This document shows positions 23,943-32,517 of a DNA stretch of 64,000 nt, piece by piece; the first letter of the stretch is position 1, and each line of letters opens with the position of its first letter. This DNA is from JABAAI01 sp965261955 (GTDB lineage Bacteria; Spirochaetota; Leptospiria; Leptospirales; Leptonemataceae). Under the pieces are notes generated by a model. The model searched no databases and was not told the DNA's origin. It saw only the letters and a program-made list of their open reading frames with translations. The translations under genes were made by a program, and so were the position numbers. The stretch is taken from positions 434,001 to 498,000 of the forward strand of contig CBDHEM010000069.1 of assembly GCA_965261955.1 (NCBI GenBank). Direction: 5' to 3'.

Positions 23943-24734
23943 ATGGAAATATTTGTATTGATAAAACAAGTCCCTGATACGGAAACTCGCATCAAAATTT
24001 CTGGGAGTTCTGGTTCTGGCTCCTCCGGCTCCTCCATAGATGAGACTGGGATTAAGTGGATCGTGTCTCCCTTTGATGAGCATGCCCTAGAAGAGGCTTT
24101 ACGTCAAAAAGAAAAAGTGGGTGATGGAGCAACGATTACTGCGGTTTGTTTGGGTCCGGAGCGTTCCGCAGAGGCGTTACGAAATGCATATGCCTTGGGA
24201 GTAGACAAAGCCGTACACATTAAAGACGACAGCTATAATGTCCAAGATATAAATTATACAGCCTTAGTTCTCGCTAAATATATTGAGTCGACTGAGGCCA
24301 AACTTATCTTATGTGGGCATGTTGCCATAGACTCACAGTCCTCTATGGTCCCTTCTGCATTGGCAGAAAAGCTTGGGTATGCAAACTTAAATAGTGTCAT
24401 TGAGTTGAATGTAGAAAACAATACAGCTAAGGTCACTCGTGAGATTGAAGGGGGAACAGCCTCAATGGAAGGGCCTCTACCGGTCGTGGTCACTGCGGCA
24501 AAAAATCTAAATAGTCCTCGTTACCCTTCTTTGAAGGGAATTATGGCTGCGAAAAAAAAGGAAATAGAAGTTGTGGAAGTCTCTGCTCTATTGATAAAAG
24601 TTCCTCGCATTGAAATTCTATCCATAGAACTTCCCCCCCCACGTCCGCAAGGTCGTGTAATTGAAGGGAGCGATGTAGAGGCTAAGGTCTCGGAACTTGT
24701 GACCGCTTTGCGTGAAGAAGCGAAAGTGATTTGA
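23943..24734 (+). CDS. etfB: Electron transfer flavoprotein beta subunit
   Basis: Small subunit of the FAD/AMP heterodimer that accepts electrons from acyl-CoA dehydrogenases and passes them to the ETF:quinone oxidoreductase. The 263-residue product has the family start MEIFVLIKQVPDTETRI, WIVSPFDEHALEEALR, the ETF-beta signature region EIEGGTASMEGPLPVVVTAAK and the conserved NSPRYPSLKGIMAAKKK loop that docks to dehydrogenases. A Ser/Gly-rich insertion (GSSGSGSSGSS) sits near residues 22-32, unusual for the family. GGAGG lies 9 bp upstream of the ATG. etfA follows after 43 bp. Confidence 0.95.
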   Translation: MEIFVLIKQVPDTETRIKISGSSGSGSSGSSIDETGIKWIVSPFDEHALEEALRQKEKVGDGATITAVCLGPERSAEALRNAYALGVDKAVHIKDDSYNVQDINYTALVLAKYIESTEAKLILCGHVAIDSQSSMVPSALAEKLGYANLNSVIELNVENNTAKVTREIEGGTASMEGPLPVVVTAAKNLNSPRYPSLKGIMAAKKKEIEVVEVSALLIKVPRIEILSIELPPPRPQGRVIEGSDVEAKVSELVTALREEAKVI

Positions 24735-24777
24735 TGTGATTTGATTGCGGAGAGATAAATAAGAGGAGATAAATTTC

Positions 24778-25719
24778 ATGTCGGTATTAGCTATAGCAGA
24801 GATTAAAGATGGGAATTTGAAAAAGGTTTCAAAGGAGCTTGTATCCGTCGCGAGAAAGGTTAGCGATAGGGTAAATGTTCTTTTGATTAATGGGACTGAT
24901 GACCATGCCCGAGAACTTTTTGAAGTGGGTGCTGACGTTGTTGTCAAAAACTCTACAGCAGAATACAGTCCACAGGGCTATGCGAATATTTCAGCTACTG
25001 TAGCCAAAGAAAAAAATGCTAAGCTTATACTTGTGCCCCATAGCGTGAGTGGAAAAGACTATGCTGGCCGTCTATCTGTAAAATGTGGGGCCAGTCTGAT
25101 TGCTGATATAGTTGAAATCAAGGGTTCCCTTGATAGTGGAATTGAAGTTCGCAAGCCTATTTATTCCGGGAAAGCCTATGCCAATATAAAGGCCATGGGA
25201 CCCCTTGTGCTTACGGTTCGACCGAACTCTCAGGAGATTATTTCTTACTCAGGGTCTGAAACTATAGAAGCTTCAGATGCAGAAGAAGGTGATGTTGTAG
25301 CCAGACTTTCGAATATTGATGCTTCGGGTGGGAGTAAAGTTCAATTGAATGACGCTTCTGTAATTGTTTCCGGTGGGCGTGGAATTAAAGGGCCTGAAAA
25401 CTGGCCTGTTTTACAAAAGCTTTGTACTACCATAGGGGCAGCTTTGGGTGCTAGTCGTGCCGCTGTGGATGCTGGTTGGATTGATCACAGCCATCAAGTT
25501 GGCCAAACTGGTAAAACCGTTTCTCCTAATTGCTATATTGCTTGTGGTATTTCCGGAGCTATACAACATTTGGCTGGTATGGGTTCTTCAAAAGTAATCG
25601 TTGCTATCAATAAAGATGGAGACGCTCCTATTTTTAAAGTGGCTACTTATGGAATTATTGAAGACCTTTTTGAAGCTGTTCCCGCTTTGGATGCTGAATT
25701 CAAAAAAGTAATTGGCTGA
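24778..25719 (+). CDS. etfA: Electron transfer flavoprotein alpha subunit
   Basis: FAD-binding large subunit of ETF, partner of EtfB; the pair implies fatty-acid beta-oxidation, a main energy route in Leptospira-like spirochaetes. The 313-residue product has VIVSGGRGIKGPENW near residue 200, ALGASRAAVDAGWIDHSHQVGQ, GKTVSPNCYIACGISGAIQH and the signature end VAINKDGDAPIFKVATYGI. AGAGGAGAT precedes the ATG by about 8 bp. The spacer after etfB contains short direct repeats (GTGATTTGAT twice; GAGATAAAT twice). Confidence 0.95.
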   Translation: MSVLAIAEIKDGNLKKVSKELVSVARKVSDRVNVLLINGTDDHARELFEVGADVVVKNSTAEYSPQGYANISATVAKEKNAKLILVPHSVSGKDYAGRLSVKCGASLIADIVEIKGSLDSGIEVRKPIYSGKAYANIKAMGPLVLTVRPNSQEIISYSGSETIEASDAEEGDVVARLSNIDASGGSKVQLNDASVIVSGGRGIKGPENWPVLQKLCTTIGAALGASRAAVDAGWIDHSHQVGQTGKTVSPNCYIACGISGAIQHLAGMGSSKVIVAINKDGDAPIFKVATYGIIEDLFEAVPALDAEFKKVIG

Positions 25720-25732
25720 CCCTTTTTGTTTG

Positions 25733-26407
25733 ATGATTTTTCTTTTGGACGAGAGCAAAAAGAAGTATTGTCAACTAACCTATCCTATTCATTTCCTCGG
25801 TTTTTTATTGCTCACTTCCTTTTTCCCTTTGATCTCGTGTTTTCCTGTAGTTGCCCAAAGTCAAAGTGCCTTAGGTGCTGTGGGTAAGGTTGTTTCTGCT
25901 TTTACTTCTCTGGGAAGTTTTCGTACTGATTTGTCTATACATAGGATTTCTGAAGAAAAGAATAGAGAGTATTCTATTCAGAGTGTTTTGTCCTATGATA
26001 AGGGGAAGTTGTCTCTGAACTTAGCAGATGGGCGTGTTCTCGCCACAAATGGAATTTATGTGATTGCTTATAGTCCTGTCAGAAACGTCGCGGCAAAACA
26101 AATTGTCGACCCAGCTGTGGGTGGGATTGGATGGCTTTTGAATGGTTTTGTGTATACTTTTTCATCCCCTAGTAGTGTAGTTGGGCAAGCTTTCAATAGT
26201 ACTTCAAAAGTAAAAGAGGTTCGTTTAGAATGGGAGAAGCAGTACAGTTTGAGTAAATTGAGCGTACTTTTGAGAAAGAATGCTTCGTGGCTTCATTTGA
26301 GACTTTCAAATACTAGAAAAGTCACGAGTTTTTCTACTACTCTTTTTTCCTATCGCCCCCCTACGGGTTCTCGTACAGTGGAAAATGCTTTGAATCGTAA
26401 AAACTAG
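25733..26407 (+). CDS. LolA-like outer-membrane lipoprotein carrier family protein
   Basis: About 224 residues. A hydrophobic export signal (FLGFLLLTSFFPLISCFPVV, then AQS) is followed by a single beta-rich domain: FTSLGSFRTDLSIHR, SVLSYDKGKLSLNLADGRVL, TNGIYVIAYSPVRN. This is the pattern of periplasmic LolA-type carriers that shuttle lipoproteins to the outer membrane; sequence similarity is modest. The frame could start at TTG 25712, overlapping etfA by 8 bp, or ATG 25733; I use the ATG. Probably in one transcript with etfBA. Confidence 0.6.
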   Translation: MIFLLDESKKKYCQLTYPIHFLGFLLLTSFFPLISCFPVVAQSQSALGAVGKVVSAFTSLGSFRTDLSIHRISEEKNREYSIQSVLSYDKGKLSLNLADGRVLATNGIYVIAYSPVRNVAAKQIVDPAVGGIGWLLNGFVYTFSSPSSVVGQAFNSTSKVKEVRLEWEKQYSLSKLSVLLRKNASWLHLRLSNTRKVTSFSTTLFSYRPPTGSRTVENALNRKN

Positions 26408-26606
26408 TTCCAACTAATTTTGCTTGCCTATATTGGCTTTTTGAAATATTAAAAAAGCAATTTGATTGTAATCTCTTCTTGATCTGTATTTGTTAAATTT
26501 TATGAGAATATCTATCAGTATATGGTTCTTATGATGGAACCCGAAAATGGAACCAGAAAGAGGAAATTATGGGGCTATATAGCCATGTACGTGATGTAGT
26601 TAAAAA

Positions 26607-28562
26607 ATGCCAGATCAGCCTATAACAAAATCAGAAGCTCATGTCCTCTTTGGAAAGCTCTATCGTGCGCCTCGTTCTCCTGATGATCAAAAAAAAATAA
26701 ACCAGATTGTTGCGACCACTTCAGATATTTTTCTTCGGATCAAACGCATCAAGGAACTGGATAGAAAAAATAAGCCAGCCATTGCATCTCAAAAATTATC
26801 TCAGTCGGGTAGTAGTAGCTACTTAGGAAAAAGAGCTTTTGGAAACAGTACGAATAAAAATGTGGGGAAGGGAGATAGCAGGAGACTAGAGATGAATTCC
26901 GGATTACATACTTTGAATAAAGTAAATCTGCCTTATCAAGAAAGTGATACTGCCAGTGAAGCTAAAAATCCTTTCTCAATTCTAAAAAAGTCATCTGAAC
27001 CAAAATCTCCCGGCTTTTTGGGGCGTCTTTTTGGAGAAAAGAATAGTGATTTAATAGAATGGGGCAAAAAAACAAAAACTTTAAATAAGAAATTTTTAAA
27101 GCTAAATTTATCAAGAGAGGCTAAAAAAATATTTTCTACGCCATCTGAAGATGAAGTAATTAAAGCAATTAAAGGTTTTCGTATAGCTACAGGCGGTATA
27201 TGGGAAAAAGTGGATGCAAAAAATTATAATTCTCTGATTGCTATTTATCAATTTTATTCAGAATTTATTAAATTTGGTAATATTTTTTCTAGAGTAGAAG
27301 ATCCTGAAAATTGGATACAGGAAACGCTTTCAATGCAAAAGCACTATGCACAATTATTGCACTACTCTGATTATAAAGAAACACTCACAACAATATTTTT
27401 GGATCATCTTAGAGCCAATAAAGTAAGTTCATCTTTTCTAAAAAAAGTTGAAAATGCTGTTAATCATATTGTGAGTTTAGAAAAAAATAAACCCACTTTA
27501 AAAAATGTAATCATTGCGTTTTATATATTAGCAGAAAAAAAACTACACCGGTGGTCTGATATAGAGCAAAAATTAGGCGTACATAATACTGTTACAGATA
27601 GGTTTTGTGCTCCAAAAGAGGTCATGACTCTCATACAAAATAAAATACAGAAACTTCAGATCAAACAAAAACTATATGAAAACGAGGTGGAAGAAATTGA
27701 AAATATTCGTAAGAACTATTTGTCTATTGATGAAAATGGTGATTTTGATAGTCAGTTTTTAAATGAACTGATTCAGGAGACTGTACATCGTACCTATGGG
27801 AAAAAAGAGCTCCCGAGTCATGTTATGAATTCATATAAGAGGCGACCCCATCGTTTACTCTTTTCTATTTTACGTGATTATAGCATTCATTATATTCCTT
27901 TACTCAGGGGAAGTTTAACGGTAAGTACCCCCACAGATGAGGGTACTACTATCCAATTGTTTTCGCATAACGTTTTTGCTAGTCATGTGGAAAATTTTAA
28001 TCAAATATTACGTTCGATGGAAGAATATTATCGAAAATATACCGGCTTTGATTATAGTTTTTCTGATTTTGTAAAAAACTCACGAAACTATAATATACTG
28101 GATCCATCTATAAAAAGTTTACATAGTATTATCCAAAAGACGAATGATTTTTTTAGAAGTATTGTTTTTGATATACAAACGGTTGTAAAGAATCATAAAA
28201 ATGCTAAAGAGCATTGGGGTGAGAAAAATGGTATTGTGCAAAAACAAGAAGTAATGAACCGACCAATACCTAGTATTGAGATCAAGCAGTGCTATATACC
28301 CTATGCAGAAGCTGTTTTATTAGTTAATGGGGGTAGACTGGCTCAAAAAACAGTTTATGATGCATTACAAAATCTTATGTCTTACAATTATAATTATCTT
28401 TATATCTTTCGGGATAGCGTGATGTGCAAACTTTTAGCTAGTGATAAAAAGCTTCAAGAAGAGGCAAAAAAAATTGAAGAAAATCTCAAACGTTTAAATT
28501 GTGAAAACGACGATTCTATAGTACCCAAGATTTACGATAATAATAATAAAAAATGGCAATAA
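26607..28562 (+). CDS. Large helical protein of unknown function
   Basis: 651 residues, not recognised. No signal peptide or membrane segment. Ser/Lys-rich low-complexity region at ~60-130, then predicted helical segments with many Lys/Glu/Asn. Motifs that may help identification: HVLFGKLYRAPRSPDDQKK near the N-terminus, LRDYSIHYIPLLRGSLTVST near residue 430 and CYIPYAEAVLLVNGGRLAQK near 565. It overlaps the pfk start by 10 bp, so the two are probably translationally coupled. A long spacer (200 bp) separates it from the LolA-like gene. Confidence 0.75.
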   Translation: MPDQPITKSEAHVLFGKLYRAPRSPDDQKKINQIVATTSDIFLRIKRIKELDRKNKPAIASQKLSQSGSSSYLGKRAFGNSTNKNVGKGDSRRLEMNSGLHTLNKVNLPYQESDTASEAKNPFSILKKSSEPKSPGFLGRLFGEKNSDLIEWGKKTKTLNKKFLKLNLSREAKKIFSTPSEDEVIKAIKGFRIATGGIWEKVDAKNYNSLIAIYQFYSEFIKFGNIFSRVEDPENWIQETLSMQKHYAQLLHYSDYKETLTTIFLDHLRANKVSSSFLKKVENAVNHIVSLEKNKPTLKNVIIAFYILAEKKLHRWSDIEQKLGVHNTVTDRFCAPKEVMTLIQNKIQKLQIKQKLYENEVEEIENIRKNYLSIDENGDFDSQFLNELIQETVHRTYGKKELPSHVMNSYKRRPHRLLFSILRDYSIHYIPLLRGSLTVSTPTDEGTTIQLFSHNVFASHVENFNQILRSMEEYYRKYTGFDYSFSDFVKNSRNYNILDPSIKSLHSIIQKTNDFFRSIVFDIQTVVKNHKNAKEHWGEKNGIVQKQEVMNRPIPSIEIKQCYIPYAEAVLLVNGGRLAQKTVYDALQNLMSYNYNYLYIFRDSVMCKLLASDKKLQEEAKKIEENLKRLNCENDDSIVPKIYDNNNKKWQ

Positions 28563-29785
28563 AAAAAATAGGGATTCTAACTTCTGGTGGTGATTGTGGT
28601 GGCCTCAATGCCGTGATCAGGGGTGCTGCTTCTCGCGCACTTCATTATGGAATTGAACCCTATCTCATTCCTAATGGCTATGCAGGTCTCTATAATCTTC
28701 TGGATTTTTCTTCTCTTGTTCTTCTAAATGAAAGGCGTTTAGAAACATTTTTTTCATTCTTTGCTGGGAGTGAGGCAGGTAATTCAAGAGTAAAAATATC
28801 AAAGATTATAGACACTAATAAATATCAGCATATACGTAAGGGGCTGGCTAAATTTGATATTGATGCCTTGGTTATCGCAGGTGGAGATGATACGGGTAGT
28901 GTAGTTGTAGATTTATCAAAAGAAAAGATCCCTTGTGTTCATGTTCCGAAAACAATGGACCTAGATTTAGCTCCTTATAGCGTTGGAGGAGATAGTACAA
29001 TCAATCGGATTGCTTCCTTTGCAAAGGATTTGCGTACCTCTGGGGAAACTCACAATCGCATTATGGTTATGGAAGTTTTTGGGCGTTATGCAGGGCATAC
29101 AGCCTTTCGAGGTGGCATTGCTGCCCAAGCAGATGTAATTCTTATACCAGAGATACAGGTGGATTTTAAAGTTATTTATAAACGTTGCAAGGAACTTTTA
29201 TGCAGACGTATTCAAGAAAGTGATAATCATGCGGGTATGGTGTTACTCATTGTGGCTGAGGGATTGAAAGATGTTTCTGGTGCGGAAATTATCGATAAAA
29301 ATGCATTACCAGATTCCTTTGGACACCGTCCCCTCATAGGTGCTGGTAAGTATGTGACGAAAGAGTTAGAAGGTTATCTAAAAAAAGATGGAGATTTGAA
29401 GACCTTTATGGAATCTACAAAACAGTTTGTGGAAGCTTTGTATGAAACACCAGAGGTACGAGAGGTACGCCCCGGCCATCTGGTCCGTTGTGGTTACTCT
29501 TCAGCTCTAGATATAAGTTTTGGAATGGAAGTAGGGGTAGGTGCTATTGATTTAATTCGGGAAAATATTTTTGGTGTTACCGTTGTTTCTTATCGAGAAG
29601 GTAAACTGGAATATATGAAATGTGTTGATGCTATAAAGCAACGCCATGTGGATATTGCAGATATAGAACTTTATGAAAGTTTAGGAATATGTTTTGGACG
29701 CCAAAGTCAAGTACCGTCTAATAAAGAAAAGCAATGGGAAGGGGAACGAAAGATGATACAGGGAAAGCCCGTACGCCCATATTGA
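28553..29785 (+). CDS. pfkA: 6-phosphofructokinase, probably pyrophosphate-dependent
   Basis: Phosphorylates fructose 6-phosphate in glycolysis. The 410-residue product has GILTSGGDCGGLNAVIRG at the N-terminus, IAGGDDTGSVVVDL near residue 104, VPKTMDLDLAPYSVGGDST near 130 and VMEVFGRYAGHTAF near 170. ATP enzymes have GGDG and PGTIDND; here GGDD and PKTMD place Asp and Lys at the two positions that in PPi-dependent enzymes exclude ATP, so PPi is the likely phosphoryl donor and the reaction reversible. The C-terminal ~40 residues are basic and extra. Convergent with mraY, 27 bp apart. Confidence 0.85.
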   Translation: MAIKKIGILTSGGDCGGLNAVIRGAASRALHYGIEPYLIPNGYAGLYNLLDFSSLVLLNERRLETFFSFFAGSEAGNSRVKISKIIDTNKYQHIRKGLAKFDIDALVIAGGDDTGSVVVDLSKEKIPCVHVPKTMDLDLAPYSVGGDSTINRIASFAKDLRTSGETHNRIMVMEVFGRYAGHTAFRGGIAAQADVILIPEIQVDFKVIYKRCKELLCRRIQESDNHAGMVLLIVAEGLKDVSGAEIIDKNALPDSFGHRPLIGAGKYVTKELEGYLKKDGDLKTFMESTKQFVEALYETPEVREVRPGHLVRCGYSSALDISFGMEVGVGAIDLIRENIFGVTVVSYREGKLEYMKCVDAIKQRHVDIADIELYESLGICFGRQSQVPSNKEKQWEGERKMIQGKPVRPY

Positions 29786-29812
29786 GCTGAGTAAGGATTT
29801 TTTTTAGTCTAT

Positions 29813-30922
29813 TTATTGTACACGTAAAGTAGAAAACGTAAGTAAGCTGAGTATAATGCCAATTAGCCAAAAACGAATCACTATGCGTGTTTCGGGCCAG
29901 TTAGAAAGCTCAAAATGATGATGTATGGGAGCCATCTTAAATATACGACGCCCAAAAATTCTATAAGAAGCGACTTGTAAAATAACAGAAATCGCTTCCA
30001 TGACAAATATCCCTCCTGCAATGGATAAGAGAATTTCTTTTTTTATGATAATCGCAGTCATACCTAAGGCAGCCCCCAAGGCTAGAGAGCCCGTATCTCC
30101 CATAAAGATTTTTGCAGGGGATGCATTAAACCATAAAAAACCTATACCGGCTCCCGTTAGGGCAGCTAGAAAAACAGATATTTCGTGTGCCCCTTCAACG
30201 TTGGGTAGATTTAGGTAATTCGTTGCAAGTGGTGTCCCCGTTATGTAGGCAATACAACCCATGGTAACCGTTACAATGGAAACATTACCAATTGCAAGTC
30301 CATCTAGACCATCACTTAGGTTTACAGCATGAGAAGAACCAACTAACACAAGTAACCAAAATAAAATCGCGACCAAGGCTGGCATCTGCCAAACTTCTCC
30401 TTTGATAAAGGGCAAAAAAAGGCTTGTGAGTGTATAGCCAATAGATTGCGAGTTGCTTTGGGGAGATTTAGTGAAGTTATAATATATGATACAAAAACTT
30501 ATAGCGACTAGAATAGTTAAGAAAAATTTGAATTTAGAACTCATTCCTTTTTTCTTTTTCAAAACGACCTTCGAATAATCATCCCAAAAACCAATCCCAC
30601 CAAAAAGCAAAGTACAAGCTAGGAGTAGATTAAAATGAAGATTAGAAAAATTTCCAAAGAGTAATGCAGCAAAAGAAGAAGCACCTAAAATCAAGATACC
30701 GCCCATCGTGGGTGTACCTTGTTTTTTTTTATGAGAAGATGGCCCATCGCTACGAATAATCTCCTGCAATCTTGAGGACGTTAAACGGCGAATGAGCCAC
30801 TCTCCACAGGAAAAAGATATGACCATGGCTGTTAGACTAGCTAAAAGGGCACGAAAAGTAACATAACTGAACAAGCGAAAAAAACTAGGCATATCATAAT
30901 GACTATAGAGATACTCAAACAT
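29813..30922 (-). CDS. mraY: Phospho-N-acetylmuramoyl-pentapeptide transferase (MraY)
   Basis: Integral membrane enzyme that makes lipid I from UDP-MurNAc-pentapeptide and undecaprenyl phosphate. The 369-residue product has about ten membrane segments and the family motifs GTPTMGGILIL, GFWDDYSKV (catalytic Asp pair), NLSDGLDGLAIG, FMGDTGSLALGAALG and PIHHHFEL. Third gene of a minus-strand cluster after the ligase-like gene and murF; the rest of the mur/dcw cluster is not in the window. Confidence 0.97.
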   Translation of the reverse strand: MFEYLYSHYDMPSFFRLFSYVTFRALLASLTAMVISFSCGEWLIRRLTSSRLQEIIRSDGPSSHKKKQGTPTMGGILILGASSFAALLFGNFSNLHFNLLLACTLLFGGIGFWDDYSKVVLKKKKGMSSKFKFFLTILVAISFCIIYYNFTKSPQSNSQSIGYTLTSLFLPFIKGEVWQMPALVAILFWLLVLVGSSHAVNLSDGLDGLAIGNVSIVTVTMGCIAYITGTPLATNYLNLPNVEGAHEISVFLAALTGAGIGFLWFNASPAKIFMGDTGSLALGAALGMTAIIIKKEILLSIAGGIFVMEAISVILQVASYRIFGRRIFKMAPIHHHFELSNWPETRIVIRFWLIGIILSLLTFSTLRVQ

Positions 30923-30996
30923 AATTATATAATAAAGAAAAATGGGAGTGACGAATTAGATAACTGTTATCTCCAGTACCGTAAGTGTTTTTCATT

Positions 30997-32502
30997 TTAC
31001 GTGTAAGTTAATCTTTGGATTTGATCACTCAGTATATCCATCTGTGCAGAACGAGAGCCCTTGACAAGTATACCATCAAATTCACTTAATTTTTGTGATA
31101 TTTTTACCATTTCGACTAGCATAGAGAGATTTTCTCTTTCCCATATTTCTCCCTCTCCTTTTTGATATTGTTGGTAGGCCTTTACAACTGTGCTTGAATA
31201 ACGACTTTTCGCTAAAGCTAACAACTGATACCCCTTTAGGGCCGCATGCTTACCAATATTTTCATGACTCATTTTTGCTTTTTTTCCTAATTCAGCCATC
31301 TCTCCAAAAAAAAGGGCCAGACGACCATGTGGAAGAAGTTGCCGTAGTGTTGTTACAGCCGTTAAAAAAGATTTTGGACTAGCGTTATAAGTATCGTCTA
31401 TTAAAATTTGTGGTTTTTTCTCAGATGAGCGGTTTTTTCTAATCACTTGGAAACGCCTTTTACTTTGTATGTGTAAATTTCGGCTCGCCTCTAATAGGGC
31501 TTTTTTTGAGAAATGAAAAGCTTGGTATAAAATGGAAAAGCACCCCATAATGTTAGAAGCCATAGAAGGGTGGTGAAAATTTTCACAGTAAACTTCATTT
31601 CCTTCCCAATAAAATCGTAATCCATCTAAGCTGATTTGTAAGTCTTTACCTAGATGGATATGATTATCTGGTAAAAGTTTATCTGTTTTTATTTTATGAT
31701 TATCTGGTAAAGAAGACGAACCATTATTTTTTGACATTCCAAAAAAACATAATGGGATGTTAGCTTTTTGAGCCATCTCCATAGCAATATGAATACCGGG
31801 ACTAAAGGCATGATAGGCTATACTTGATTTGTACTGAGATGACATACCTTCTATGATTTCAAGTTTGGCGCGAGCGATATCTAGTATATCCGGAAAAAAC
31901 TCATGGTGGGCATCACCAATATGAGTAATTAGGGCATGGTGAGGTTGGGCCAGACGACTAAGAAAGGCAATTTCACCAGAATGGTTCATTCCCATTTCTA
32001 AAACTATAAATTGATCTTTTTTCTTTGCTTTCAGAAGGGAAAGAGGAAGGCCTATATGATTATTAAAGTTTCCGGTTGTAGAAGTAACATAGGCTTTCCC
32101 GACTATATTTTCTAATAAATGAGTTAAAATTTCTTTAGAAGATGTTTTTCCATTACTACCTGTTACGGCAATGATACTAGCTCGTATTCGTTTCCGATGG
32201 AAACGAGCCAAGTCTTGTAGTGCTTCTATGGCATTTGGTTTACAAAAAATTGTGGTATTTTTAGGTAAATTATGGGTTTCTTTGAAATAAGACCTTTCAA
32301 TGAGTATACCTGAAGCACCGGCCTGTAAGGCGTGCTTTATATAAGCATGGCCATCGTGTTTATCTCCTTTGATACATAAAAAGAAATCACCCGGCTGTAG
32401 TGTACGAGAATCAATACTGAAGCCATTTACAGAAAAATTTTCCGCACAAAATAGAGGTGAAGTGCCTAGTGCATCTGTAATTTCTTTTTGTGTCCAATCC
32501 AA
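30997..32502 (-). CDS. murF: UDP-MurNAc-tripeptide--D-Ala-D-Ala ligase (MurF)
   Basis: Adds D-Ala-D-Ala to complete the UDP-MurNAc pentapeptide, the substrate of MraY encoded just downstream. The 501-residue product shows the Mur ligase order: N-terminal UDP-binding domain (SIDSRTLQPGDFFLCIKGDKHDGHAY), P-loop VTGSNGKTSSKEI near residue 115, TTGNFNNHIGLPLSLL, EMGMNHSGEI, then LIDDTYNASPKSFL near 366 and FGEMAELG. It starts 15 bp after the ligase-like gene, so the three genes are probably one operon. Confidence 0.96.
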   Translation of the reverse strand: MDWTQKEITDALGTSPLFCAENFSVNGFSIDSRTLQPGDFFLCIKGDKHDGHAYIKHALQAGASGILIERSYFKETHNLPKNTTIFCKPNAIEALQDLARFHRKRIRASIIAVTGSNGKTSSKEILTHLLENIVGKAYVTSTTGNFNNHIGLPLSLLKAKKKDQFIVLEMGMNHSGEIAFLSRLAQPHHALITHIGDAHHEFFPDILDIARAKLEIIEGMSSQYKSSIAYHAFSPGIHIAMEMAQKANIPLCFFGMSKNNGSSSLPDNHKIKTDKLLPDNHIHLGKDLQISLDGLRFYWEGNEVYCENFHHPSMASNIMGCFSILYQAFHFSKKALLEASRNLHIQSKRRFQVIRKNRSSEKKPQILIDDTYNASPKSFLTAVTTLRQLLPHGRLALFFGEMAELGKKAKMSHENIGKHAALKGYQLLALAKSRYSSTVVKAYQQYQKGEGEIWERENLSMLVEMVKISQKLSEFDGILVKGSRSAQMDILSDQIQRLTYT

Positions 32503-32517
32503 AAGTAATTGATTTAC

